Position numbers and translations under genes: made by a program. Below, piece after piece: positions 56,232 to 64,000 of a stretch of DNA of 64,000 nucleotides. The notes beneath the pieces were generated by a model. The model was not told where the DNA came from. It did no database searches and was given only the letters and a program-made list of their open reading frames with translations. The stretch comes from Lentisphaerae bacterium GWF2_45_14 (GTDB lineage: Bacteria; Verrucomicrobiota; Lentisphaeria; Victivallales; GWF2-45-14): contig MHBG01000059.1 in the NCBI GenBank assembly GCA_001804785.1, positions 1 to 64,000 of the forward strand. The letters run 5' to 3'. Positions within the stretch are counted from its first letter, which is position 1, and each line of letters begins with the position of its first letter.

Positions 56232-57160
56232 TGAATACCCACGACAAGATATACGTCGCAGGGCATAATGGGCTGGTCGGTTCCGCGGTGCTCAGGCTTC
56301 TCAAGTCACGCGGCTTTGAGAACATAATATATCGGAGCCGCAAGGAACTTGATCTCACCGATTCCGTTCAGACGGAAGCTTTTTTCAAAGATGAAAAGCC
56401 CGCCTATGTCGTGCTGGCTGCCGCCCGCGTAGGCGGAATAAAGGCGAATATGACCTATCCTGCCGACTTTCTTTACGAAAATCTCATGATCCAGAACAAT
56501 GTCATTCATTTATCCTCGAAATATGGCGTCAGAAAACTTTGCTTCCTGGGAAGCTCGTGTATCTATCCTAGAGAATGTTTCCAGCCAATGAAGGAAGAGT
56601 ATCTGATGACCGGGCCATTCGAGCCCACCAACGAGGGCTATGCCATAGCGAAACTCGCCGGGTACAAGCTTTGTCTTTTTTATAAAAAACAGCACGGTCT
56701 TGATGCCGTTTCGCTAATGCCTAGCAACATATACGGGCCCAACGACCATTTCGACCTCGAAAAAAGTCATGTTCTCTCGGCTTTTGTAAAAAGATTTGTC
56801 GACGCCATAGAAAGTGGGACGGAAGAAGTTACTCTTTGGGGTACGGGTTCGGCGCGGCGCGAATTTCTTCACGCCGATGATATGGCAAGAGCGGTACTCT
56901 ATTTCCTGGAAACGCACAATACCTCCGAATTCATAAATATCGGGCCGGGAACGGATGTTTCAATAAAGGAACTCGCCGGAAAAGTCGTCAGAATGACCGG
57001 CTATCGCGGCATTATAAAATGGGACACGTCAAGACCGGATGGAATGCCGAGAAAATGCCTCGACGTCTCAAGGATGAGGCAGGAGGGTTTCGAGCCGGAG
57101 ATCGGTCTTGACGAGGGAATAACTCAAATGATTGAAATTTATAGGCAGCAAAGGATTTGA
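56231..57160 (+). CDS. fcl: GDP-L-fucose synthase or related GDP-4-keto-6-deoxysugar epimerase-reductase
   Basis: A 309-residue SDR enzyme that epimerises C3 and C5 and reduces C4 of GDP-4-keto-6-deoxymannose. AGHNGLVGSAV is the NADP site; LGSSCIYPRE carries the active-site Ser and Cys; Tyr137-x3-Lys141 in YAIAK is the catalytic pair, and PSNIYGPNDHF follows. It looks like a standard Fcl. Because a ColD-like 3-dehydratase follows, it could instead or additionally act on the 3-deoxy intermediate in the manner of ColC to give GDP-L-colitose. Confidence 0.9.
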   Translation: MNTHDKIYVAGHNGLVGSAVLRLLKSRGFENIIYRSRKELDLTDSVQTEAFFKDEKPAYVVLAAARVGGIKANMTYPADFLYENLMIQNNVIHLSSKYGVRKLCFLGSSCIYPRECFQPMKEEYLMTGPFEPTNEGYAIAKLAGYKLCLFYKKQHGLDAVSLMPSNIYGPNDHFDLEKSHVLSAFVKRFVDAIESGTEEVTLWGTGSARREFLHADDMARAVLYFLETHNTSEFINIGPGTDVSIKELAGKVVRMTGYRGIIKWDTSRPDGMPRKCLDVSRMRQEGFEPEIGLDEGITQMIEIYRQQRI

Positions 57161-57164
57161 TCAT

Positions 57165-58346
57165 ATGAAAATACCGTTGATGAAATGTGCTTTTTCGCAT
57201 GAAGAAGAGACAAAGCGGAAGCTCGCGGAATTTATAATCAGCGCTCCAAGGCTCAGCATGGACAAGCAGTGCGCGATGTTCGAAAAGGAATTCTCCACGT
57301 ATCAGGGTCAAAGGGACGGAATATTTTTCAACAGTGGCGGCAGCGCAAATTTGGCAATGTTCCAAGCATTAAAAAACCTTGGCCTCCTTAAAAACGGCGA
57401 CAAAATAGGATTTTCAGCACTCACGTGGTCGACAAATCTGATGCCGATAATCCAGCTTGGAATGGAGCCTGTGGCGGTGGACTGTGATTCGCACACCCTC
57501 AACGTAATGTCGCACAACCTGAAAAAGCGTCTTGCCGATACAAAACTTCAGGCGCTTTTCATAACCAACGCGCTAGGTTTCGCCGGGGATCTCGACGAGA
57601 TAAAAAATATATGCCATGAAAATAAAATGCTGCTCCTCGAAGATAACTGTGAAGCACTCGGCACCGAACTTAAAAATGGCGGAAAGACAGGTACCTTCGG
57701 AGGAATGGCGAGCTTTTCTTTTTTCGTGGCGCATCACATGTCAACCGTCGAGGGCGGCATGATTTGTACCGACAACTCCGAATATGCCGAGATGCTCAGA
57801 ATTGTCCGGGCAAACGGTTGGGATAGAAACCTTACCCCCGCCCAGCAGGAAAAATGGCGCGCCAGATATGGGGTAGGCTCTGAATTCGAAGCTAAATATA
57901 CCTTTTTCGATCTCGGGTTTAACCTCAGGCCGAACGAAATGACGGGCTTCCTCGGGCGTTCTCAGCTCAAATACCTTCCCGAAAATGTGATAAAAAGGCA
58001 GGAGCATTATCTCAGGCTAGAAAAAACCATGCTTTCCAATCCCGATTTGCTCGGCTTCACGCATGATCATATAAAACTGCTTTCCAATTTTGCCTTCCCG
58101 GTGATGTGCAAAAGCATGGAACTCCGCGAAAAATATGTCTCTATATTTGAAAAGGCAGGAGTTGAGGCGCGCCCCATGATTGCCGGCAATATCCAGAAGC
58201 AGCCTTTTTATAAGAAATATGTATCAAAGCTTTACGAGCTGCCCGGAGCTGATGCCGTACATGACTGCGGCTTCTACTGCGGAAACTGCCCGGAACTCAA
58301 TGATGAAGAACTCAATATAATTGCAGACGCTCTTAGGAAAAAGTGA
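57165..58346 (+). CDS. ColD-like PLP-dependent sugar 3-dehydratase (DegT/DnrJ/EryC1 fold)
   Basis: A 393-residue DegT-family protein in which the PLP-binding lysine of aminotransferases is replaced. Where aminotransferases have a Lys, the sequence reads SFFVAHHMSTVEGG, putting His190 in its place. That His is characteristic of the coenzyme-B6 3-dehydratases ColD (GDP-4-keto-6-deoxymannose) and DdhC/E1 (CDP sugar). The length is close to ColD (388) and shorter than DdhC; the DdhC ferredoxin reductase partner is absent; and gmd directly upstream makes the ColD substrate. ATG at 57165 is preferred over a frame start at 57132. Confidence 0.8.
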   Translation: MKIPLMKCAFSHEEETKRKLAEFIISAPRLSMDKQCAMFEKEFSTYQGQRDGIFFNSGGSANLAMFQALKNLGLLKNGDKIGFSALTWSTNLMPIIQLGMEPVAVDCDSHTLNVMSHNLKKRLADTKLQALFITNALGFAGDLDEIKNICHENKMLLLEDNCEALGTELKNGGKTGTFGGMASFSFFVAHHMSTVEGGMICTDNSEYAEMLRIVRANGWDRNLTPAQQEKWRARYGVGSEFEAKYTFFDLGFNLRPNEMTGFLGRSQLKYLPENVIKRQEHYLRLEKTMLSNPDLLGFTHDHIKLLSNFAFPVMCKSMELREKYVSIFEKAGVEARPMIAGNIQKQPFYKKYVSKLYELPGADAVHDCGFYCGNCPELNDEELNIIADALRKK

Positions 58347-58948
58347 TGACTGAAAAAAACATAGTATGGTCCGAGAGCAATATATCCTCGGAAGAAAGAG
58401 AAAAAGCGCTGGGCCAGAAGGGCTGTGTGGTCTGGCTTACCGGGCTTTCCGGCTCGGGAAAGTCCACAATCGCCAGAGAGCTTGAAAAGATGCTTTTTGA
58501 AAAGGGAAGGACGGCATATATCCTTGACGGGGACAATGTCCGTCACGGACTATGTTCAGACCTCAAGTTTTCGGATGCCGATAGAGAAGAAAATATCAGG
58601 CGGGTTTCCGAGCTGGCCGCCCTTTTCGCCGATGCCGGACTTATTACGATAACGGCATTCATTTCTCCATTTACCGCCGACAGGCGAAAGGCGCGGAAGC
58701 TTCTTTCTGATGGGAGGTTTTTTGAGGTTTTCGTAGATGCGCCGTTCGAGCTATGCCGTGAGCGAGATCCGAAGGGCCTTTATAAAAAAGCGGCTAGCGG
58801 CGAAATCACCTCGTTTACCGGAATAGATTCGCGTTATGAAAAGCCTCTCAACGCTGAGCTTGTATTAGAAACGGGAATTCTTTCGGTCAGAGCTGCCGCG
58901 GAAAATATAATCTGCCTATTGATTGAAAGGGGAATTTGGGGGAAATGA
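58346..58948 (+). CDS. cysC: Adenylylsulfate (APS) kinase
   Basis: A 200-residue kinase that makes PAPS, the sulfate donor. Walker [10 protein letters not shown] is at about 33-41, DGDNVRHG follows, and [16 protein letters not shown] and [11 protein letters not shown] are family segments. The start is ATG in TGATG, overlapping the previous stop by 1 bp, with AGGA upstream; a GTG at 58343 is possible. With cysD and cysN and without a PAPS reductase it points to sulfation of the glycan rather than to cysteine synthesis. Confidence 0.94.
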   Translation: MTEKNIVWSESNISSEEREKALGQKGCVVWLTGLSGSGKSTIARELEKMLFEKGRTAYILDGDNVRHGLCSDLKFSDADREENIRRVSELAALFADAGLITITAFISPFTADRRKARKLLSDGRFFEVFVDAPFELCRERDPKGLYKKAASGEITSFTGIDSRYEKPLNAELVLETGILSVRAAAENIICLLIERGIWGK

Positions 58949-59853
58949 GCGGAAAATATAATCTTAATCATCTTAAGCAGCTGGAGTCGGAAAGCATTCA
59001 TATAATGCGTGAAGTAGCTTCCGAGTTCGAACGGCCCGTAATGCTTTACTCTATAGGAAAAGACTCGTCCGTAATGCTCAGACTCGCGGAAAAAGCGTTT
59101 TATCCGGGAAAAATCCCATTCCCTCTTATGCATGTCGATACAGGGTTCAAGTTCAAGGAAATGTATGAATTCCGCGATACCTACATCAAAGAAATCGGCG
59201 CTGAACTCATAATCTACCGCAACGAAAAATCAATCAGCGAAAAGATGAACCCCTACGATTACGGCACTCAGAAATGCTGCTCCTTTCTCAAGACACAGGC
59301 GCTTGTAGATTCCATAAGGGCAATGAAGTTCGATGTGGCATTCGGCGGCGCTAGGAGAGACGAAGAAAAATCGCGTGCGAAGGAAAGAATATACTCGTTT
59401 CGCGACGAGTCGGGCCAGTGGGATCCTAAAAACCAGCGACCCGAGCTTTGGGACATTTACAACGGGAAAATAAATAAGGGTCAGTCAATAAGGGTTTTTC
59501 CGCTTTCAAACTGGACGGAACTTGACGTATGGAACTATATATACCTCGAAAAAATACCTATAGTCCCGCTCTATTTCGCGAAGGAAAGAGAAATGGTCGT
59601 AAGGGATGGTCAGCTTATTCCATGCGACGGACCAGTGCCGCTCGGCAAAAACGAGAAGACCACAAAAATCATGAGCCGTTTCAGAACACTGGGCTGCTAC
59701 CCATGCACTGGAGCAATAAAGTCTACTGCCGCAACGGTTCCTGACATTATTCAGGAAATGATGACCGTGACCATTTCCGAGCGCTCCACAAGAATCATCG
59801 ATCACGACGCGGAAGGTTCGATGGAAGACAAGAAAAAGGAGGGCTATTTCTGA
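58945..59853 (+). CDS. cysD: Sulfate adenylyltransferase subunit 2
   Basis: The PP-loop ATPase subunit of ATP sulfurylase, forming APS with CysN. Of 302 residues, the PP-loop is SIGKDSS at 36-42, followed by [20 protein letters not shown] and [18 protein letters not shown]. The ATG overlaps the cysC stop in ATGA and the cysN start overlaps its own stop in TGATG, so the three subunits are translated together. It ends with [12 protein letters not shown], the usual CysD C-terminus. Confidence 0.96.
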   Translation: MSGKYNLNHLKQLESESIHIMREVASEFERPVMLYSIGKDSSVMLRLAEKAFYPGKIPFPLMHVDTGFKFKEMYEFRDTYIKEIGAELIIYRNEKSISEKMNPYDYGTQKCCSFLKTQALVDSIRAMKFDVAFGGARRDEEKSRAKERIYSFRDESGQWDPKNQRPELWDIYNGKINKGQSIRVFPLSNWTELDVWNYIYLEKIPIVPLYFAKEREMVVRDGQLIPCDGPVPLGKNEKTTKIMSRFRTLGCYPCTGAIKSTAATVPDIIQEMMTVTISERSTRIIDHDAEGSMEDKKKEGYF

Positions 59854-61760
59854 TGAATATAGAGGAATTTCTCAAAAACGACGCAGAAAAAGACCTTCTC
59901 CGCTTTTCCACCGCTGGCAGCGTAGACGATGGAAAATCCACCCTTATCGGAAGACTTCTTCACGATTCGAAGCAGATATATGAGGATCAGCTCGCGTCCG
60001 TAAAAAAAGCATCGGGAAAGATAAACGCAGATCTTGAGATCGACTTTGCTCTCGTCACCGACGGCCTCAAGGCCGAACGGGAACAAGGTATAACCATCGA
60101 CGTGGCATACCGTTACTTCTCAACTCCGAAAAGAAAGTTCATAATTGCCGATACCCCCGGACACGAGCAGTATACCCGAAATATGGCAACTGGCGCATCC
60201 ACCGCCAATCTCGCGATAGTCCTGATAGACGCCAGAAACGGGGTGCTTACACAATCAAAACGGCATGCCTTTATTTCTTCGCTTCTCGGAATACCGCACA
60301 TGGTAGTGGCGATAAACAAAATGGACATTGTTAACTATAGCGAAGAAGTCTTTGAGAGGATAAAAAAAGAATTTTCTGAATTCGCATCCAAGCTCAATAT
60401 AAGGGACTTGCACTTCATCCCAATGAGCGCGCTCAATGGCGACAATGTGGTCGAGCCGTCCCCCGGCAATATGCCGTGGTACAAGGGTCAGTGCCTAATG
60501 GAGCTGCTCGAAAATATCTATATAGGAAGCGACAGAAACCTTATAGACCTGCGCTTTCCGGTGCAGTACGTCATCAGGCCGACGCAGGACTTCAGGGGCT
60601 ACAGCGGCAGGGTCGCCTCCGGAATAATCAGGAAGGGCGATGAGATAATGGTCATGCCCTCAATGAAGAAAAACAGGGTGAAATCCATAATCACATTCGA
60701 TGGCGAACTCAATGAGGCTGTTGTCGGAGAATCAGTTACGATTGCGCTCGAAAAGGAAGTCGATATCAGCCGCGGCGACATGATAGTCCATCCCAACAAC
60801 CTGCCTTCCTGCGAAAACCACTTCGAGGCAATGGTCGTATGGATGAGCGAAGTACCGCTGGACCCGGCAAAGTCATATCATATAAAGCACACCTCGAATA
60901 TGACCAGCATAAGTATCGATGAAATCCGGTATAAAATAGATGTGAACACCATGCACAGGCTTAACACTGACTCGCTAACGCTTAACGAGATAGGCCGGGT
61001 AGTCTTCTCCAGCCGCAAAAAAATATTCTTCGACCCCTATTCCAAAAATAAAGCCGTCGGAAGCTTCATCATAATAGATAAAATAAGCAACAACACCATC
61101 GCTGCCGGAATGATACTCGACAGGCTTTCAGCCGATAAACTGCCGAAAAAAATAAGCCGCCCTGCCGAAGCATCGAATTACAAGAACTACCGCATGGTGA
61201 GTACTGAAGAGAAATCCGCACGCTATTCGCAGAGCCCCGTAACATTATGGTTAACCGGGCTTGTCTCATCGGGCAAACGCGAGATTGCCTGGAAAATAGA
61301 GAAGGAGCTTTTCGATAAAGGTCACTCCGCAATAGTAATGGACGCTTCAACAATCCGCTCGGGTATCTGCCGCGAACTGGAATTCACTCAGTCCGACAGG
61401 ACGGAAAATATTCGTCGCGCCGCTGAAATATCCAGAATGCTCAACGACAACGGCCTCGTATCGGTATGCGCCTTTGTCTCGCCTGACGAATCCGTGAGAA
61501 AACAGCTTTCCTCGATAATAGGCCAGGAGCGTTTTATCGAAATATACGTGAAGGCCTCTCTGGAATCATGCAAAAAACGCAACCCTGCCATTTATGAAAA
61601 AGCCTTGAGCGGCGAGATAGAAAATTTTACCGGAGTAAGCGCACCTTATGATGAACCAGTATCACCCGCACTGACTCTCAATATGAACTCAATGACCGTT
61701 GACGAAGCCGCCGCTTCCGTAATAGACTATATGACGAAAAACAGTTTTATAAGGAACTGA
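59853..61760 (+). CDS. cysN: Sulfate adenylyltransferase subunit 1 with a degenerate C-terminal APS kinase domain
   Basis: A 635-residue CysNC-like fusion. Residues 1-430 are the GTPase that drives APS synthesis: [10 protein letters not shown]-loop at 22-30, [15 protein letters not shown] as switch region and [15 protein letters not shown]. Residues about 460-635 are homologous to APS kinase but look inactive: the P-loop is G469-LVSS-G474-K475-R476 with Arg instead of Ser/Thr, and the DGD triad of the previous cysC is here DAS. The intact neighbouring cysC supplies the kinase. GGAGG lies before the ATG. Confidence 0.93.
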   Translation: MNIEEFLKNDAEKDLLRFSTAGSVDDGKSTLIGRLLHDSKQIYEDQLASVKKASGKINADLEIDFALVTDGLKAEREQGITIDVAYRYFSTPKRKFIIADTPGHEQYTRNMATGASTANLAIVLIDARNGVLTQSKRHAFISSLLGIPHMVVAINKMDIVNYSEEVFERIKKEFSEFASKLNIRDLHFIPMSALNGDNVVEPSPGNMPWYKGQCLMELLENIYIGSDRNLIDLRFPVQYVIRPTQDFRGYSGRVASGIIRKGDEIMVMPSMKKNRVKSIITFDGELNEAVVGESVTIALEKEVDISRGDMIVHPNNLPSCENHFEAMVVWMSEVPLDPAKSYHIKHTSNMTSISIDEIRYKIDVNTMHRLNTDSLTLNEIGRVVFSSRKKIFFDPYSKNKAVGSFIIIDKISNNTIAAGMILDRLSADKLPKKISRPAEASNYKNYRMVSTEEKSARYSQSPVTLWLTGLVSSGKREIAWKIEKELFDKGHSAIVMDASTIRSGICRELEFTQSDRTENIRRAAEISRMLNDNGLVSVCAFVSPDESVRKQLSSIIGQERFIEIYVKASLESCKKRNPAIYEKALSGEIENFTGVSAPYDEPVSPALTLNMNSMTVDEAAASVIDYMTKNSFIRN

Positions 61761-61766
61761 AAAAGT

Positions 61767-62861
61767 ATGGCAGCTCCATCCATAAAAATCCTTTTCCTAG
61801 GCGACTTTCAGAGTGCTAATACCGCAAGCTGGATCGAAGGGTTCCGCGAGGCAGGGGCTGAAGTAATTGCCGCCTCGGCGAGACCGGAAGGCCGCTCCGG
61901 AGTTTATCCGTTGGGTCCGTCGGGCCTTCCGGCAAGGCTGAGAATGCTTCTTGGCGGACGTGACCTCAAAAAACTTATAACCTCGTTTAATCCCGATGTT
62001 ATAGTAGGCTACAGAGTAACAAGTTATGGCTATATGACGACAAAAACGTCCTTTCATCCGGTTATTGTCGCTGCCCAGAACGAACAAATCACGTTTTTGC
62101 GCGAACCTAACTGGCTCAGGCAGAAAATTTTAACTTATTTTGCGAGAAAGGCGATTAAAAATGCTGACTTGCTGCACGCATGGAGCACAAATATCGCTGA
62201 AGGTCTCGAAAAGTTCGGGGCCGACGAGAAAAAGATTCTCCTCATGCACAGAGGAATAAGTACGGATATTTTTACGGCATCGGGCAACAGGGTTTTCACA
62301 TCAAAAAGTCCGAGAATCGTCTCCACAAGATCGCTTTACCCGGAGTACAGGCTCGACGACCTGATAAAGGCCTTCGCCGTCGTGAGAAGCAGGTATTCCG
62401 GAGCAAAACTTTCCATCATCGGGGACGGGCCCGAAAAGAAAAACCTTATGAAGCTTGCGGAATCACTCGGAGTCGCCGAAGGAGTCAGTTTCCCGGGCAA
62501 AATAAAGCAGGTAGAAATAGCAGTGATGCTTTCGGAATCGGATATATATATTTCTCTTATCGATACCGAAGGTCTTTCAAGTTCGCTGCTTGAGGCATGT
62601 TCCTGCGGGGTACTTCCGATAGTTTCCGATATCCCCGCATCAAGGGAGATCATAAAAAATGGCGAAAACGGAATCCTGATTACGGTCGAAAGCCCCGAAG
62701 AGACAGGAAATATCATCTGTACTGCCTTTGAAAACAGACAGCTCCGCGAAAGGTGCGCCCTCCGCAACCCTGAGTTCATACAGAATAAATATGACAGGAA
62801 GAAAAATATCGCCGCGTTCATAGCAAAATATAAAGAGCTCTCCAAAAAATGTGCGGAATAG
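61767..62861 (+). CDS. Glycosyltransferase family 4 protein
   Basis: A 364-residue GT-B enzyme following cysN after 6 bp. Markers are VSTRSLYPEYRLDDLIKAF, SIIGDGPEKKNLMKLAES, FPGKIKQVEIAVML and the donor-site segment DTEGLSSSLLEACSCGVLPI with its Glu. The sugar is unknown. The next asparagine synthetase gene overlaps its 3' end by 13 bp. Confidence 0.92.
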   Translation: MAAPSIKILFLGDFQSANTASWIEGFREAGAEVIAASARPEGRSGVYPLGPSGLPARLRMLLGGRDLKKLITSFNPDVIVGYRVTSYGYMTTKTSFHPVIVAAQNEQITFLREPNWLRQKILTYFARKAIKNADLLHAWSTNIAEGLEKFGADEKKILLMHRGISTDIFTASGNRVFTSKSPRIVSTRSLYPEYRLDDLIKAFAVVRSRYSGAKLSIIGDGPEKKNLMKLAESLGVAEGVSFPGKIKQVEIAVMLSESDIYISLIDTEGLSSSLLEACSCGVLPIVSDIPASREIIKNGENGILITVESPEETGNIICTAFENRQLRERCALRNPEFIQNKYDRKKNIAAFIAKYKELSKKCAE

Positions 62862-64000
62862 CCTGCATAATAAATAATGGGAACAACGAGGATTTATCCA
62901 CGATGGATAGATTCATCGATGTCATCTCCCATCGAGGCCCGGATGGGCGCGGCATGGCGGCATTCGATCAGAATATGAACCGCATGCAAAGTTCTCAGGG
63001 CACTTTTCTTGCCGGACTCGGCCATAGACGACTTTCTATTCTAGACCTCTCTGACGCAGGTTCCCAGCCGATGTACTCGGACTGCGGAAACTACGGAATA
63101 GTCTTTAACGGTGAAATTTACAACTATATCGAACTTGCCGCGGAGCTAAGGGAAAAGGGTTACAGTTTCAAATCGCACTGTGATACCGAAGTTCTTTTAG
63201 CCGCATACAAAGCCTGGGGGATAAAGTGCCTCGAACGCTTCAACGGCATGTGGTCTTTCGTAATTCTCGACAGAAACAAAAGAAAACTTTTTATTTCGCG
63301 TGACAGGATCGGCGTTAAGCCGCTTTACTATTTTCAGAAAAATGATTTCCTTGCTCTCGCTTCTGAGATCAAGCAGTTTAAGACATTAAGCTCCTTCAAG
63401 TCAGAAGCTAACGCAAGAGCTTGCCTCTCGTATCTTGCTACAGGCTACGAAGTTCCGCCGGAAACCTTTTATAAGGATATTTACGCCTTCCCGCCCGCGC
63501 ATTATGCCGTAATAGATATAGACAAGCCCATTGTCAGACCCGAAAAATACTGGCACCCGGAGCGTATAGAAGCGAAAACAGGTGACCCCGTCGAGCTTGC
63601 CGGAAAAATAAGAGAGACTTTTTTGATTGCTGTCAAATTCCGCCTCCGCTCAGACGTGCCGGTCGGCGGCTGTCTTTCGGGCGGGCTTGACTCTTCATCG
63701 ATATTCGTCATGATGAAGGAGCTTAACCCTTCCCAGACTTTCAATGCCTTTTCCGCCTGTTTCAATGACCCTTCGATAGACGAGAGAAAATTTATGGCGA
63801 GGGTTGTCGAAAGTACGTCGTCCGATCACGTCCGGGTATTTCCGGAGGCTTCCGAACTTGCTTCGGATATTGAAAGATTCCTAAAACAACACGATGAACC
63901 GGTCGGCAGCGTCAGCATGTACGCTCAGTACCGGGTAATGAAGGCGGCACGCGAAAAAAATATCCCCGTTCTTCTTGACGGACAGGGCGGCGATGAGCTT
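62849..64000 (+). CDS. asnB: Glutamine-dependent asparagine synthetase-like amidotransferase, copy 4 (cut by window end)
   Basis: The reading frame is open for 384 codons to the last base of the window and no stop is reached, so this is a partial gene. MCGIACI sets Cys2 as the nucleophile; IVFNGEIYNY, RDRIGVKPLYY and the PP-loop CLSGGLDSS at about 275 are intact, and the frame ends at LLDGQGGDEL, a conserved asparagine synthetase segment. It starts inside the end of the preceding glycosyltransferase gene in another frame. It is the fourth copy of this family in about 20 kb. Confidence 0.9.
   Translation, partial: MCGIACIINNGNNEDLSTMDRFIDVISHRGPDGRGMAAFDQNMNRMQSSQGTFLAGLGHRRLSILDLSDAGSQPMYSDCGNYGIVFNGEIYNYIELAAELREKGYSFKSHCDTEVLLAAYKAWGIKCLERFNGMWSFVILDRNKRKLFISRDRIGVKPLYYFQKNDFLALASEIKQFKTLSSFKSEANARACLSYLATGYEVPPETFYKDIYAFPPAHYAVIDIDKPIVRPEKYWHPERIEAKTGDPVELAGKIRETFLIAVKFRLRSDVPVGGCLSGGLDSSSIFVMMKELNPSQTFNAFSACFNDPSIDERKFMARVVESTSSDHVRVFPEASELASDIERFLKQHDEPVGSVSMYAQYRVMKAAREKNIPVLLDGQGGDEL

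Noticed and set aside
57132-57164. Upstream start for the ColD-like gene, overlapping the end of fcl
   Set aside because: The family's N-terminus begins close to the ATG at 57165, which also has an AAGGA-like site; the extra residues overlap the fcl frame.
1-64000. CRISPR arrays, insertion sequences, prophage genes
   Set aside because: No direct-repeat array, transposase, integrase or phage structural gene was seen on either strand.

Overview
The window looks like chromosomal DNA from a member of the PVC superphylum, most probably Lentisphaerota. The support is a short pseudopilin-like protein with an N-terminal prepilin motif and a C-terminal H-X9-DG motif, a cytoplasmic-looking sulfatase and a lipoprotein glycosidase under a LacI regulator, many Gfo/Idh/MocA oxidoreductases, and an LL-diaminopimelate aminotransferase. 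The taxonomic call is inference from gene content, not from a marker gene.

Layout. 1-550: a tRNA-Lys on the minus strand and the leader of a topoisomerase operon. 549-4651: parE and parC, translationally coupled. 4724-9064 (minus): an RND efflux pump and its lipoprotein adaptor. 9158-15692: a radical SAM protein, a thioesterase, a Bax-inhibitor-1 membrane protein and cobalamin-dependent methionine synthase. 16015-21353: a carbohydrate-utilisation operon made of a LacI regulator with a good sigma70 promoter, a sulfatase, an H-X9-DG pseudopilin-like protein and a GH20-like lipoprotein with a LamG domain, followed by the decayed start of a second prepilin-like gene. 21550-25650: a second LacI regulator with palindromic operators at its own promoter and before three consecutive Gfo/Idh/MocA oxidoreductases. 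25674-35134: a CBM9-like secreted protein, a VOC protein, purB, dapL-nfu, a sugar isomerase-oxidoreductase pair, an AraC regulator and a large sodium:solute symporter. 35318-36769: gatB.

From 36948 to the right edge (27 kb, all plus strand, mostly overlapping or nearly abutting genes) lies a surface-polysaccharide cluster. It encodes a NeuB-like sialic/nonulosonic acid synthase fused to a sugar isomerase-like domain, several glycosyltransferases, an ABC exporter, four asparagine-synthetase-like amidotransferases (one without the catalytic cysteine, one cut by the window edge), a NodU/CmcH-type carbamoyltransferase, Gmd and GDP-fucose synthase, a PLP enzyme with His in place of the catalytic Lys (as in the 3-dehydratase ColD), and CysC-CysD-CysN for making APS/PAPS. 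Together these predict a polysaccharide carrying a nonulosonic acid, 6-deoxy or 3,6-dideoxy sugars, amide and carbamoyl groups, and sulfate. No polymerase or sulfotransferase is recognised inside the window; they may lie beyond position 64000.
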